Position numbers and translations under genes: made by a program
Notes under the pieces: generated by a model
The model's database searches: none
Told to the model about the DNA's origin: nothing
Seen by the model: the letters and a program-made list of their open reading frames with translations, nothing else
Shown: positions 42,326 through 63,477 of the stretch, piece after piece
Numbering within the stretch: the first letter of the stretch is position 1
Layout of the letters: each line of letters starts with the position of its first letter
DNA from: Theodoxus fluviatilis
Taxonomy: Eukaryota; Mollusca; Gastropoda; Cycloneritida; Neritidae
Assembly (NCBI GenBank): GCA_034096865.1
Contig: JAWQFJ010002855.1
Location: 120,001 to 184,000 of the forward strand
Direction: 5' to 3'
Length of the DNA stretch: 64,000 nucleotides

Positions 42326-42655
42326 ACAAAGACGTAAACATTTTGTCGTGCTTGGCCTTGGGCACTATGACACAGACATGAACATTTTGTCGTGCTTGGC
42401 CTTGGGCACTATGACACAGATATGAACATTTTGTCGTGCTTGGCCTTGGGCACTATGACACAGATATGAACATTTTGTTGTGCTTGGCCTTGGGCACTAT
42501 GACACAGATATGAACATTTTGTCGTGCTTGGCCTTGGGCACTATGACACAGATATGAACATTTTGTCGTGCTTGGCCTTGGGCACTATGACACAGATATG
42601 AACATTTTGTCGTGCTTGGCCTTGGGCACTATGACACAGATATGAACATTTTGTT
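42326..42655. repeat. Minisatellite, 44 bp x about 7.5
   Basis: Units of the form 'atgaacattttgtcgtgctt' + 'ggccttgggcactatgacac' + 'agat'; 44 bp spacing checked at 42378, 42422 and 42466. The first unit is degenerate; later units differ mostly at gtcgtg/gttgtg. Confidence 0.95.
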
Positions 42656-45600
42656 GTTCATGGGTGTTTACCATGAAACAAGAATAAAATTTTGTATGGC
42701 AGGGGTGGAAGCCTCCATTTTGTATGCACAGGTGTTAGTTGCTACATTGCAGGTCTGTTCTTCTCAGCACTTAGTTCTCCTCATGCATGCGAGAATTTCT
42801 GGTGCTGTAACTTCAGAAAAATAAAAAGTGCCAAACAAGCAAGGCAAACATGAACTTTTTATTCATATGATTATGATAAAATACAATAAGTATGAAGAAA
42901 CTACCAATCTCTTCATCCGAAGACGGGTTTGATCCGGTGCGAGGCATGCATGCCTGGTCTGAAGGGAGAGGGAGACAGACATGGATACCAAGCACGCATT
43001 CTGCATGGATAGTAGCAGCCCTCCAGCACAGAGGCAGTCAGTGGATGGTGAAATGCTGTTGAGGTTTTTATCACAGCAAATGGATTTTTGCTTGGAATGC
43101 TGCCCGAGTGAGTGATGATTATGATATTCCAAGATGCAAACAGCCTCAGTCCAGCACAAGCCCCTGGTTTGGTGGTTGCCTTGGTAACAACTGTCGCAAC
43201 CTCCACTTTGGACTGACAGCCAGCGAGGGCGACGAGTCCCTCAACAGCGATGGAAGTGGGCACAGACAATGAGTAACAAGAAGTGTTGCCATTTAGATCG
43301 TCACAAACGACGATGTCACCCTGGGTGCCATTTGTGTTGTAAGGAAGGCACATATGACAACAGTGGTACCCTAAATACCTGATGGTTTCTTCAGCACTTG
43401 GCACGAGGAATTGGGGTCGACTCTGACCTTTCCTCCTGCCTTCTTTTGTTTATCGCCAGCACTCTCCAGTCCAGCAGCAGCTGGCAATTAATTCCAAGAT
43501 ACATGTTTGAAATCATTGACAGCTGTTCTCAATCCTTCAAGCACGTTCCTTGTCAGCCAAAAGAGGTTGCAGCAGCAGACATGCTTAATATCAACATTGT
43601 AACATTTGCTACAGAATCAACAATATGCAGACCGAATCATTCAAGTTTCCAAAATTTGGATTAAGACATCACGAAAACAAAAGATTTAGCATAGCAACGA
43701 TCAAGAAAACAAAATAAGCAACTTCATTAATTCACTGAAAAAGCACTGGGCACATTTGTTGCTCAGATGAAACAAAACAGAAATACATTAAATTTTCTGT
43801 AATTGCACTACATTTCAGATGCAGCCATAAACAAATTCGGGTACCTTTCATTATTTTCAGTAGCAGCCAATCAAATAATTCCAATGATTTCTTTTTACTG
43901 TTCAGCGGCAGTGAATCTAATCAAATGCATACATATTCACTTCCAAAGTTCAATTTTCAACAAGCAATGACTGATTTCTTCCCGGTTCGAATAACGGAAT
44001 ATAGCTATGTCTACCATCATCTTCACAAAGCAACCAAAATGACCATATTGTCACTTGCTACAAAATATGCAGACATCAAACAGGCTAATAAGGTGCATAT
44101 GTATACATGTATATATAAATTCATCCCGAAGAGATAACAAATCGTTACGTAACCACACGCTGCCACAAACCTTGCCATAAGTGTGAAATTCTCTAGAGTC
44201 ATAGAACAACCAATATCAATTGACCCTCTCTCTGGCCTGTACCCTCTTCATCCACTGGGCCCACATCTAGTCTGCTTTCACTGGCAGTCAAGGGTTAAAA
44301 CATCGTTTTATGTTACTCTTTGATCAACAGGGGACAACATACATCAATGCTTGGGAGTGGACACCCACAGTGAAATGTTATGACAAAGTACAAAAGCCCG
44401 CAAGAACTTCTGGCAGAAAGAGATGGGACGGGGCAAGAAGGCCACAAAAGCATGTCGTGCCCAACTTCGGAGGTCAAGTGGCAGTCAGGGAAAGATGCAT
44501 TGGCAATGCTGAAGGATCTCCTCAAATGACTCAATTGTCACAATGAATGAAATCATTTTTCAATGCAAAAACTCGGCATGGAGTGAAAATTTCCAACAAG
44601 TGGTTCACGTTACTACCCCACCGAACACCTACTACTTTGCTGGTGTTAGCTTCCTGCATAGGCACACTAAATTCTCTTGTACTTCAATAAATAAAGCAAT
44701 GAATCAAAAGCCTAGAACCCGCATCTATGTTTCTCTTCGAAGATAATTTATATTACAGCAGAATTCATCTCTGTCAGGGAAAACTAAAGGCCAGAGTTAG
44801 AAGCATTACAGGAGATGAATCCAGCCTAGTGCTCCCCACAACTATAGAAAGACAAGATAGATTTTCTAGGTCAAGATCATAGAATCTTCATGCTTTGGGA
44901 GCCCGTTAACCTGGATAAAGCTGATCTGGCAGATTTTATTCATCAGTGTTCTTGGAGGGGGGGAAAAAAGCTGAAGTTTGCAGCAAGTGTTTGACATATA
45001 AGTCCCCCCAAAAAGTAACTCAAGTTTTCGACAAGTTGCCGTGAACTACTTCCTGCTGAATGTATTGGAATGATTCCTGGTTTTCCATGCACCCTGGCAT
45101 GAGATAATTTGAATGAGAGAGGAAGAACTGGTACTGTAATGACTTGCTGTCTGTGAGTGACATGTTTAAATATGTATTTACACATTTCAGAGAAAACCAC
45201 ATGGACATAACCCACATCATTCAGTCTTTTCCACCAGCCACCAAAGCTACACTGGTTGGAATGCCCTGGGTATGTATGACTTGACAGTGAATAAAGTTTT
45301 TCTCACATCTTACATTAGGACCACATGTACAAAACTAGTTGGGGAGGTTGACTGCATGCTTCGTCAATGAGGTGTTGGGTGTGTGGATGACGCGATGAGT
45401 TAGTTCCCTGCTGGTGTAGAGAGGGGATGAGGATTTTCCACACAGCTCCATAGTGAGATACATGTATTGCAGTGAGGAGAATGACCTGAGCGCAGACTGC
45501 ATCTTGATTGGCACGCTGAAGCCCTGAGACTCGTCTTATGCTGCAACAGACTGAAATCAGTCTGTGTTTACTCCCCTGCACCGCATCCCCCTCGGCAGAA

Positions 45601-48600
45601 TAAGATAAGAATCTCTGGTCATGCATCAGTTTATCATGTCATTACAAACACCGAACAAACACAAGCATGATGTACAAGAGACACATCAACATAAGGAACT
45701 TAAAAATCGCCAGCACAGTAAGAGACTTGGCCGATCAAAGCACATGCATGCAAATGAAAATAATTACAATGCCATCCTCTTAATGCAACACTAATTAGCA
45801 CAAAAATCATCTCTCTATATGGTACAACTAGACATTTCTAATGGCAGACTATCATCTTTCCATGCAAACACATGCACTGCAAAATGTTGTTGATACATTT
45901 TCCTGTACTCGTCATCAGATTTCATGTGACTGATCTAAATGACCGTGCAGTTTTGATACTTGACAAACTATCACTGACATTGATTACACTTGCCCATTTC
46001 TTTTCCAATGGAGACTAAAACTTTTCTAATCAGACAGTTGGTCAGTCAGTCCATCAAATTGTCAAGTTTCCATGTAAAAAAAGGGTTAAAAGCATTTGTT
46101 AAATCAATTAGGAAATCAGCCATTGCATCCTGGTGGTTCTGAAGTCATTGTCGCTCAGGTGAGGTGCACTAATTGCACAAGGTGTCCTCGTTAAAAATCT
46201 GGTCCAATAGCCCTCCTCTATCTGCAATAAACACCAACACTTATGGAAATTTGTTCAACTTTACCAGAATGGCGGCCAGAATTTCAACCCAACACTCAAA
46301 GGATGCTGAAAAGCAGTCATTTTTCTGTACGGAGTATCTTACCACCTCTTTGAGACATCATTTATTAAAACTTCATATCATAATCATTTTCCTTCTTAAC
46401 ATGTTAAAAATTCAAACAGTTAAGTGGCATTTAAGCTCGGCTTTACTGTTCCATGCACTTGGATAAAGCAAAAAACAAAGACTTTGTTCATGGTTAAAAC
46501 AAAAGTTGCTGTACATAAGACATACTGTGTGCACTGGTATGACATGTGCTGGTGTGCAAACATTGAGAGATGGAAAAACTGAGCTGCAAGGGGTATCACC
46601 CACTCTATACTGTGTGCAATGCTGACAACTTCCAACCAAAGCATACAACCCACTATTCTAAAACTAACAATGCAAACAAAATAGGTACACGTCTGCAGCG
46701 GAGAAGAACAACAAGCAATCGACAGGTGTCTCCCATAGTGTCTGAAGTCTCCAAGGGTAATAACATATTAGAAAACCGATCTTCAGTTTGAGTAAATGTG
46801 TTAAGCTAACCTTGGCAGTTCTTCCCTGGCAGCCATCTACCATCCCATGCAAAGAGCAACACTGGAATTGCATGACTGTTGGCAGCATTGCATCACCAAA
46901 GCAAGCAAGTGATACATTGTACAATGAGATGAATACTCAACACAGAGTAAAGCCAGGATTCCATACCTGACCACTTCAGTCTCCCGTCTTCCTCTCCCTA
47001 AGCTGGTACAGCACACGTGCAATGGAGAGCAACCCACGCATCAGCAACCGCACCACATTTTCTAGATGCAAGTTCACTTCTGGGACAACTGCATAGCAGT
47101 TTCAGTGATGATCATCTAGCACTTCAACACCACCTGCATTGATTGAAATCACATATCACCACAGCACTGGACACAAGAAGAAGACATCACTACACAACAC
47201 AGGAGGAGTGGAAGATGGTGAAAACCACTACTGGCCTTTGCAACTCTTGGCTGAGTGAAAGAACTTGCTTCAAACTCAAACTGCCTTGCACCCACACGGA
47301 GGCTACTGCCCCCAGATCAACAACATGAAATCATGCCACAGCAACACTCAACAGGCAACACAGCAAAAGTAAGTTTCTGGCTAGACACGACCAAGAAAGT
47401 CCGTTTTCCACTAGAGATATACAGTGTCAGCTGCCGTTCCTCCAAAAATGGATTTTCTGGTCGTCTGCTGAGTTTCCAGCAAGTCGACTACTTGATGCTA
47501 CAGATTCATCACATTTGAAATGGCTCCTGATAAAATCTCATTGTACTCTGAAAGGAACAATCATTCAAAGAATCCTGGTCGCCATTTAATAAGATAACAG
47601 TTAACAAAACCAACACGAACAAAATAAATGCTATGGCAAAGAAGCCTATATTTTGGATTAGCTTAGTAGTTTTCATCACATATTTTTACAAACTTTATGA
47701 AGTTAGTCATGCTAATGACCCTGGTTAAAAAGACATAAAAATTTGGCCAGTCCCAAAGCACTCATTCAAATCAAAGGCTCGTTTTACATGAAGTTTGTTT
47801 TACAATAAATAAGTTAACTAGAATCAAACCTCATTTCCTCACACCTAAATCAGAGCACACCATTATTTTCTTGGTCGCTCATAGTGGCTATATTACACAG
47901 ATTTTCACTCCATATAAGTTGAAACTTTCATCGCTTTCCATTAGAATAACTCTGCTCAGAAACTGAGTGGTGACACAGATGCAATGAATTAAAATATTCA
48001 AGAGTGAAAAGGGCTGTAGAGCAGTTTTCATGGACAGAGAGGCAGGCCGAGAGAGGAGCATTCCAGATCACAATGTCTCCCAGCAACAGGTTGATCCAGC
48101 TGGCCATCAAGTGGCAAGCAGGCCCACGTGACAAGCTACAAGCTGGAGAAACTTGTGATGGGATAATGACTCGGTCGGTCAGTCAGTGAGTCGGTCACTT
48201 TATCAAACAGTCAAGGCACAATTTGTCCATTACTTCTTGCTCCTCTCACTCTTGCATTAAAGTTAGGTGGTGGAATCTGTAGTACTCTCCACACTTCTCC
48301 TTCAAAGAAAGGCATTTGAGGACGACACGGTGTTGCACTCACAAACAGACCTGAACACATAATCTCCACTTTGCAGTCAGGGTCATAGATAGTAAAAAAC
48401 CTGCAGCTGTGACCTATGAATGGTAAACAGGCACACATCAAACTATCGCCCACTCTCTAATCTCCGCATCTCACACAGATGTTGCAGGCACACCTTGAGC
48501 AATAGCAGGCCATGTTATATAGGCATGGGTGTTGAATGGCAATGCCCTAGAATCAGGAACCTCTCACTCTCTCCTTTGTCACAGAAGATCATGTCGCATG

Positions 48601-50084
48601 TTGAGCATCAACCACAGTAATCCTTTTCATTCCTCCTAAAGCAAATCTTTTCTTCCCCAGCTGCTGACAAGTGTCAAACCACATTGAAAGGGCTGACTAG
48701 GCCTTGCATTAGGTGGCTGTTTTGATATGATAAATAGGAAGTCATACATATGTATATATTATGAGTGGAGCTATGCTGATGTGGTAGCTCAGTTTTCCTC
48801 TCTTGCACCTCAATCACAGAAGGTGTCCCATGCACCACAGCAGACAGTTTTGCTGCCACACTTTGAGATCTCAAGGTGCATTGCAAACATTCTGGCCTCA
48901 GCATCATCAGGCATGGAGGCAGTTGCATCATGCAGGTGTCAAAACTGAGTTGTTTCCCTTCATGTCTTGCAGGCTGCTGGAGCCATGACATTGGATGCTG
49001 GACAGACAGGCCTTGAGATCCAGTACAGGTTCCCCTCGGCTGAACAATGCAGAATATCCTGTGGTAATTGTTCCTTCATCAACATCCTCCAGCCATGCTT
49101 TTCCTTTGCACTGTTGTTTTACAAGAACCTCTCTGGTGCAGCTAAGTACAAACTAAACAGTTCTAACCATTAGCCATGTCATGAAACTGACCCCAATGGA
49201 CATTAAACTGACCCATTTCCTTCAACTAGACTGGACCCCAGAATCTCTCCAGCGCTGCCAAGCTGGACTGAAGGCTCAAGTAATGAGACGACCAAACCTT
49301 CCCAACATGATACAAACGTGTTGGTCATCCCTGATGCCCACAATCCTGCATTTCTCAAACTGATGCCAGTACTAGTGCAAGTGTTCACATCCCTATGGAC
49401 ACAAGTGTAAAAATCATGTCTCCTGCAGCTTACTTTACGAGATTGACATGGGCAAGGTGGAAAAACTTGGACACAAAGCAATCAGCACCCACGTCGACAA
49501 GAAAACTGTTGCAGCTGGCAGGCAAGTTTTTGATCACTCCCTGGTTAACTGAGTCCACATGCTGCCACTTAACTACAGAGCTAGCAGTCACTCAGCATCA
49601 ACCCACCCTCCCAGTTCATTCCCATGCTTAGTCCCTGTTCCTTACACTAGATGGTCTCAACCACAACAAGATCATCAGCACTGCACACTCACTCCCTACT
49701 GTGGATTGATGTAGCACTCCTCGTAATAAAATCTGCTCTCGTCTCATTTTCATACTCATACATTTCATGCCCTTTTTTAAAACAAACATACAAACAAACA
49801 AACCAACCAACAAACACAGAAAGTTAAAGATCATCTCAATCTCCAATGTAATATTAAAGACTTACACAACTCAACCGCCTCTGCCCCCCAAAATAAAAGG
49901 TAACAAACAACAAAGTAACAGGCCAACTCGGATTCTCCCTTTCCTTAGATGCCAAGACTATTTCCCATACAACCGGGACTCCTCACGACCACCGCCCAGC
50001 CTCCGTCTCCACCCCCACATCCCTCCCTCCATTCTCCACAGGTCAGTGCTGCTTCTAGGGTGGGGGACGGGTTGCCGTGGTAAC
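42656..50084. other. No gene recognised; includes the SUZ12 3' UTR
   Basis: About 7.4 kb without a convincing exon. The SUZ12 3' UTR must begin at 50084 on the minus strand and run left for an unknown distance. A 163-codon frame on the minus strand (43404-42916) has no ATG start and no recognisable domain, so it is not called. Confidence 0.4.
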
Positions 50085-58196
<8,112 letters not shown>

Positions 58197-59249
58197 CTAT
58201 GACAAGGGGAAAAGTCATGGATGGTTTTTCCTCAATTCTTCACAGTGCATGTTCCAAGGCTTGTTCAGGAGTACTCAGCGCTGCATGAGCGCTTCATGTT
58301 GGCAATTGAGCGCTTTGCCTCTCCTGAACACCTAAGATGTAGTGTAGCGCTTCACTTGTCCCTCCAGGTTTACTGGAGGTCCTACAGACTTTATCTGTCT
58401 GTGTGTGTGTCTGTCTGTCTGTCCCGACTCCACGGCTTATATCTCAAAAACTACTGGACGGATTTCCTTGAGATTTTGCACACTAACTGGAAGTTAGGTC
58501 CGATTGAATGTATCAAATTTTCAGAATCGAGGCTTGAAGAGAAAGTGGTTTTTTAAGGTCGTATAATCGAAGCACCTCTCAAAAAATTATTGAAATGACA
58601 ATTGACGGAAAAGCCTAATGTGACGTGATCAATAGCGTGACGTCATTTGCATGTACGATCTGAAATTCAAGCTGAGATATATCTCAAAAACTACCTCACT
58701 CAAAGGTCAATTGACGGAATAGCGAAATTCCACTCCACAGCCACGCCCTTTCTCGCTGAAGCTCGCGTGATAAACACATGCAGGCGTCAAACTAGCTTTC
58801 ATTTTCACGGGAACTAGTTGCGTTGTATTGCGGACAGCATTTGAGTCTCATTTTTGCCAGACAGTGAGAAGATTTCTCTGACTGTGATAGACAGGGGTAT
58901 GAACTACTCATGTTATTTAGACGAAATTAAGATCTGACACTGTCACAAAAGTTCGCCATTCACTAGGGGACTAACTTTCAAACTTTGTCCGATTATTACG
59001 ACCGTAAGATAGCAGTAATTTGACATTCGGCGTCACCGTGTCATGTGACGGTGATAGTTTCGTCTGCAACTCGCACTTACGTTATGGTCGAAGTATAGAT
59101 TGATGTTTACTTCGTCCGCTGAACGCTGTCAAGACTAATGCTCGAATGAATGAAGTATGATTTCATATTTTTTCCGGATTAATACAAATGTATATCAAAT
59201 ACATCAGTTCAATTTAATCGAGTCAATTAATCGAGTACATGTCCACTAG
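58197..59249. other. SUZ12 upstream intron; contains interspersed repeat
   Basis: No coding exon recognised. 58340-58570 is an inverted copy of the repeat at 25254-25912 ('cctccaggtttactggaggt', 'ggatttccttgagattttgc'). The rest shows no clear feature. Confidence 0.5.
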
Positions 59250-60363
59250 GTCAATCACCACCTATTTGCAGATGACACACAGCTCCAACAATCATGCAAG
59301 CCTTCAGAAATCCTAGCATTGGTACACACCTTTGAAAACTGTTCTTCTGACATCAAGTCCTGGATGTCTACAAACAAATTAAAGTTGAACGCTGAAAAAA
59401 CTGAAGCCCTTCTCTTCTCTGGATCAACTGCTGTAACCCCAACTCCTCCTTCCACTATCACAATAGGTTCTAGTGACATCTCTTTTTCTGCCAGTGCCAG
59501 AAACCTCGGTTTCATCATGGACTCTAGCATGTCAATGAAACAACACATAGCTGCAGTATGTCAGACCTGCTACTTCCAGATCAGAAGAATTAGTTCTATC
59601 AGAAAATTTCTCACAGTAGATGCTACTAAAACTCTGGTCACTTCCTGCATTCTGTCCAGATTAGATTATTGCAACTCTCTTTTGATAGGCTGCCCTGACT
59701 CTACTCTCCAACCTCTGCAGAAAGTCCAACACTGTGCCGCCCGCCTCATTTTTAGAGCGCGTCACCGACAACCCTGCACTCCTCTCATGAAAGATCTCCA
59801 CTGGCTGCCTGTTTCTGAACGTATCAAGTATAAGACTGCATGTTTCTGCTACAACATCATCTCTGAATCTGCACCTGCCTATCTCTCTGATCTGGTCTCT
59901 CTGTACACCCCTTCTCGCTCACTCCGCTCTTCTGCTGACACTCGACTCCTCCGCCAAGGTCGCTTCAAGCGCAGAACTCAAGGCTTTCGCTCTTTCTCAT
60001 ACTATGGCCCTCAACTGTGGAATTCTCTCCCTCACAATATCCGACACTCTACCTCCATCTCTTCCTTCAAATCCAACCTCAAAACCTACCTTTTTCAGCA
60101 ATATTACTTGTGAATTTGTTAGAATCCTGCCGCACACCCCCCCCCCTCCTCTACCCCCACGTACATCTTGACATCTGTGTAAATATTTGTATAGTATATT
60201 GTCAGTCTGACTGTGTACATCTGAATGCATGTGTTTGACTATGACTGGATGACTAAATGTATAGACTGTGTGTTGTATGTTTATTTTTGTATATGTATTA
60301 TATATGTTACGCGCTTAGAACCTCGGGAAAGGCGCTTTATAAGTATAATAAATTATTATTATT
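59250..60363 (+). mobile_element. 5'-truncated CR1/L2-type LINE, reverse transcriptase C-terminal part
   Basis: An open frame from 59250 to 60113 begins inside the reverse transcriptase just before FADDTQL (59265-59285, the catalytic FADD motif) and continues with IKSWMSTNKLKLNAEKTE, RLDYCNSLLIG, LQKVQHCAARLIF and the C-terminal LHWLPVSERIKYK and WNSLPHNIR blocks, as in CR1/L2/Jockey-related elements. The frame has no stop or frameshift before TGA at 60111. The 3' end has a small GC-rich hairpin (gcgcttagaa ... ggcgctttataa) and a short ATT-repeat tail (to 60363), typical of the L2 group. Truncation at the 5' side is the usual outcome of target-primed reverse transcription. It lies antisense to SUZ12. 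Confidence 0.93.
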
Positions 60364-60807
60364 GAGTGGAACGCAAGTCAGAAAAGTTACACTTGCAGTC
60401 TAAACAAAATGAATACAGTGTTTGTATTGAAAAATCAGGTCAACCTTTTCGTCGTTTGGTTCCACCACAAGAGTATGAAATCTTGTTTCCAGCGAGATTA
60501 GGAGCTTCTGCAAACATGGCTGACAACGGTCAGAATGGTTATAGTTGCTTGGTTTTTTCCTTGTCAAAACTTGTTATACCGTCAGATTGTAACCACCATC
60601 AGATTTTCTGCAACTTTTCGAAGCGAATCTAGCCTAAAAACCTACCAGTTATGCATCGTGTTAACAGGATTGACTCGTTGCTTGTAGAACGACGGTACTC
60701 GGTAGCAGTACCACACACGGTGTGTGCGTGAATGAGTACGAATGCACATGTCTGGTGTATATAAAGTATAATACATTTCCTCCTCTGTGTTACTGTGTGA
60801 GTGTTAA
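60364..60807. other. No gene recognised
   Basis: Between the LINE and the TTAA-flanked transposon. A short open frame at 60366-60632 has no recognisable domain. Probably SUZ12 intron or upstream flank. Confidence 0.4.
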
Positions 60808-63103
60808 GGGTAGCCGCGGGTCGACAAAACCGTTAAAATATTAATTTTTGGCTACTTTGAGATTTTGGTATCGTCAGCTCATATGAACACTGCTTTTCAC
60901 ATTGAGACCCCTGAGATAGCTTAGAAACTTATAAAAACCACTATAAAACAGACTTTTGCACACCCACCCTTCAAGAATTTACTCCGTTGCAGCTGAAAAT
61001 TGTGTCGTTTTCTGTGAAAAATTGCCGTGTTTCACCGCACGCTGTCCGCTCGCCGCCATTTTTGTTTACAGCATGTAAGATATCGTTCGAAAGCGAGATC
61101 TCGCGGCTTCCAGGCTGACGCAATTGTGTTCCAAATATGGAAGACAGGCAGCTCTGCCGATCAATATTCATGAGGCACTCATCTGGCGTGTCTAACCAAT
61201 CATCAACCGCGTCTTGGTTTTCTGACAGAATCCCCATCTGTGATTGGTTGGATTTGGTCACGTGACCGCCTATTTCGCGCCTTGCCGTCTGCTCGCTCTG
61301 TGCATCTCTCAGTCAATTTGTCGCTCTTATCAAGCAGTCGTAGCTCTTTTCAAGCAGTCAGTTTATCAATAATACATGTGAATATGCCAAGGATGGAGTA
61401 GCAGGCATACGTGCAGTACAATCATCGGCTCCAGGACGTTACTGAACGAAACTCGTGGTCGAAATCTGCCTTAGGCAGATCGGGAGCGTCTATTCCGTGT
61501 GCCGTACAGTCAGTTGGAGTATTTTTCTCTTTTCAAACTTTCATCAGGTCGGATATTAAATGTGAACATGCCGAAGGTGCAGTGGCATACTGTACATACA
61601 TTCAGAGGCTCCAGACGGCAGTCGAATAAAACTCGTGGTCGAAAGAAAGCATTGCAACTGCAAGCCGAAAACACCGATGACGTAGATTCATCTGCAACAG
61701 CTGATTCTGGATCGGCAACACCCAGCACTACACTTCGTGCAACACCATCAACTACAACATCAGCTGCTCCTCAGGCTTCGACATCAGCCACCCATCAAAC
61801 TTCAAATGCCCATCAGACACCACAGACTTCATCAGTGAGCACATCAGCTAGAAAACTGTCGTACTTCTCTGGCTCTTTGCAGTCCGTCAATTGCTTGACT
61901 GAACGAGACAGTCCCCACTCGGGCAACAACAATGTGTTTTGTCTTGCACAGCTTTCTTGCCTCAATAAACTTGTTCAGCCTCTGCTTTGTCCCATGTGCA
62001 GAAAACAGACCTGCCAAATGCTACGCTTTAGGCGTAGCATGCTACGCTTTCGACATGCTTGCTACGCTTGTCCATAAAAACAACGCTTTTCCTGCGTGCT
62101 TGAACTTTTGACCACGATGGAGAATCCCCCCCCCCCCCCGCTTTCACGCCGCCAGTGCAGCTCATCACGCCAACCTCACAGCTTTATCTCTCCCAGTCAG
62201 AGAGTCCACACATGCCAGCATATGGAGAATTCCAAAGACACAGTTTGTGGGGTTGAAGACTCTTCTGGAGTGTGGAGTAGCCATGGCAGTGTGCCAGTTC
62301 AACAGAGGAGCCAGCACCATTGCATCCTGCATGACAGATGCAGGAGTCCCAGGTGGTGAAACAGTTTCAGCTCTGGTGCTAGGAAACGCAAGTCCGAGAC
62401 TTCCCACATGGACAAGATGGCCAAAGCAAGAAAGAAGCTGCAGAAGACAAGAAGGGAAGAAGAGAGGAAGAAAGCTGAGGGTCCCACTTATGGTTCTGGT
62501 GCATTCTGATGTTGCATTTCTCTCCTGTGGATGATGAACAATGTGTACCAACAGTTTCCAATGTTCAAGCTTCGTTTTCTCAAAATCGCGTTTTTGTGCA
62601 CTGTGACCCAACGAGGAGAAATGGTGGGGAGTCACAGTTTCATGTACAGTTCTGAAATTTTCACCATCTACTGAACAATGTGTGCTGATTACAAGTAGAG
62701 ATTTTCAAGGAGCAGTGTTGACCAGATGTGCTTTACTTTGATGATTATATTGACAGAAACCAGGTCAAAAATCGACACGGAAGTTTACAACTTCAACACT
62801 TTTATTTCACTGAGCTTTCCTGCAATACAGGTATTTACTTAAGTTAATTAAGATTATAGTAACATGCTAACTCTAAGTTTTTGTCTTTTTGTGCACTTTA
62901 AGTGCTGTAACCATTTTGACCAATTGTGTCACCGTCAGTGAAAATAAACATCTTCAAAATACAAAATGTATGGCAGTTAGCTTGATCAGATTTGGTGTGA
63001 AGTATAGTATTATGATGCTGAACACCTGTGCAAAATTTCATAAAGATACCATTAGTAGAACCTATGGAAATGAAATACCAGTTTTCTCGAGTAGCGGCTA
63101 CCC
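60808..63103 (+). mobile_element. TTAA-flanked DNA transposon, 2296 bp, with decayed transposase
   Basis: Ends are GGGTAGCCGC (60808-60817) and its exact reverse complement GCGGCTACCC (63094-63103), each bordered by TTAA (60804-60807 and 63104-63107). A TTAA target is used by the Kolobok and piggyBac superfamilies. The interior carries the start and end of a transposase-like protein with its middle missing, so this is an internally deleted copy. Confidence 0.82.
61568..62509 (+). pseudogene. Transposase-like protein, internally deleted and frameshifted
   Basis: The N-terminal part begins MPKVQWHTVHTFRGSRRQ at 61568. It has a basic segment, a long Ser/Thr/Ala/Pro-rich linker, and then a Leu-rich helix followed by CPMCRK, a zinc-ribbon start. 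After about 62040 the frame fails. A second part (about 62235-62509) encodes GVAMAVCQFNRGAST, then after a +1/-1 shift a Lys/Arg-rich helix (MDKMAKARKKLQKTRREER) and a terminal TYGSGAF before TGA. Both halves resemble large 'Mutator-like transposase domain' proteins common in invertebrate genomes; the catalytic centre between them is absent. Family naming is from memory. Confidence 0.6.
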
Positions 63104-63262
63104 TTAATTCAGCGTCTATGACATGCCAAAGGAAAACAAAACATGTCATAATAGGAGCTTTCCTGAACCTATCCATCATGTTTTAAATATATGGTCGATT
63201 GTTCCTGGGCCAATAGCTTAGAAATGGATTTACATGCTTTACAAACAGTCCATCATAGCAAT

Positions 63263-63332
63263 TCTCTAATGGCTCAGCTGGTAGAGCGTTTGACTCTTGG
63301 TCATGCATGACCAGGTTTGATTCTGCGCTGAA
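63263..63332 (+). repeat. tRNA-derived SINE head
   Basis: 'ggctcagctggtagagc' is a good A box and 'ggtttgattc' (63313-63322) a degenerate B box at tRNA-like spacing. The flanks cannot pair as an acceptor stem, so it is a SINE head and not a tRNA gene. Confidence 0.7.
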
Positions 63333-63350
63333 ACTTTTTTTTTTTCTTTT

Positions 63351-63460
63351 TTCGAGAGGTTGTCGGTTCGAACCCGACCTGGGTTTTTGTGTTTTTATGT
63401 GTGTGTGTGTGTGTGTTTTCCCCCTCTTTTCTCGAGAGGTTGCGGGTTCGAACCCGATCT
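63351..63460 (+). repeat. Two further B-box fragments
   Basis: 'gaggttgtcggttcgaaccc' (about 63356) and 'gaggttgcgggttcgaaccc' (about 63435) each contain a perfect GGTTCGAA/C B box with its T-arm stem. They are about 79 bp apart and separated by T-rich and TG sequence: tandem SINE-tail or tRNA 3' half fragments. Confidence 0.6.
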
Positions 63461-63477
63461 TTTTTTACATTTTTTTT

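Noticed and set aside
42916..43404. 163-codon minus-strand frame with several cysteines
   Set aside because: Starts at GTG instead of ATG, has no recognised domain and no supporting splice structure; a chance frame in non-coding DNA is more likely.
59319..60113. Host gene encoding a reverse-transcriptase-like protein
   Set aside because: The frame begins in the middle of the reverse transcriptase domain at FADD and ends in a LINE-type tail; it is a truncated retrotransposon.
63263..63332. tRNA gene
   Set aside because: A and B boxes are present but no acceptor stem can form and the B box is degenerate; it is a SINE head.
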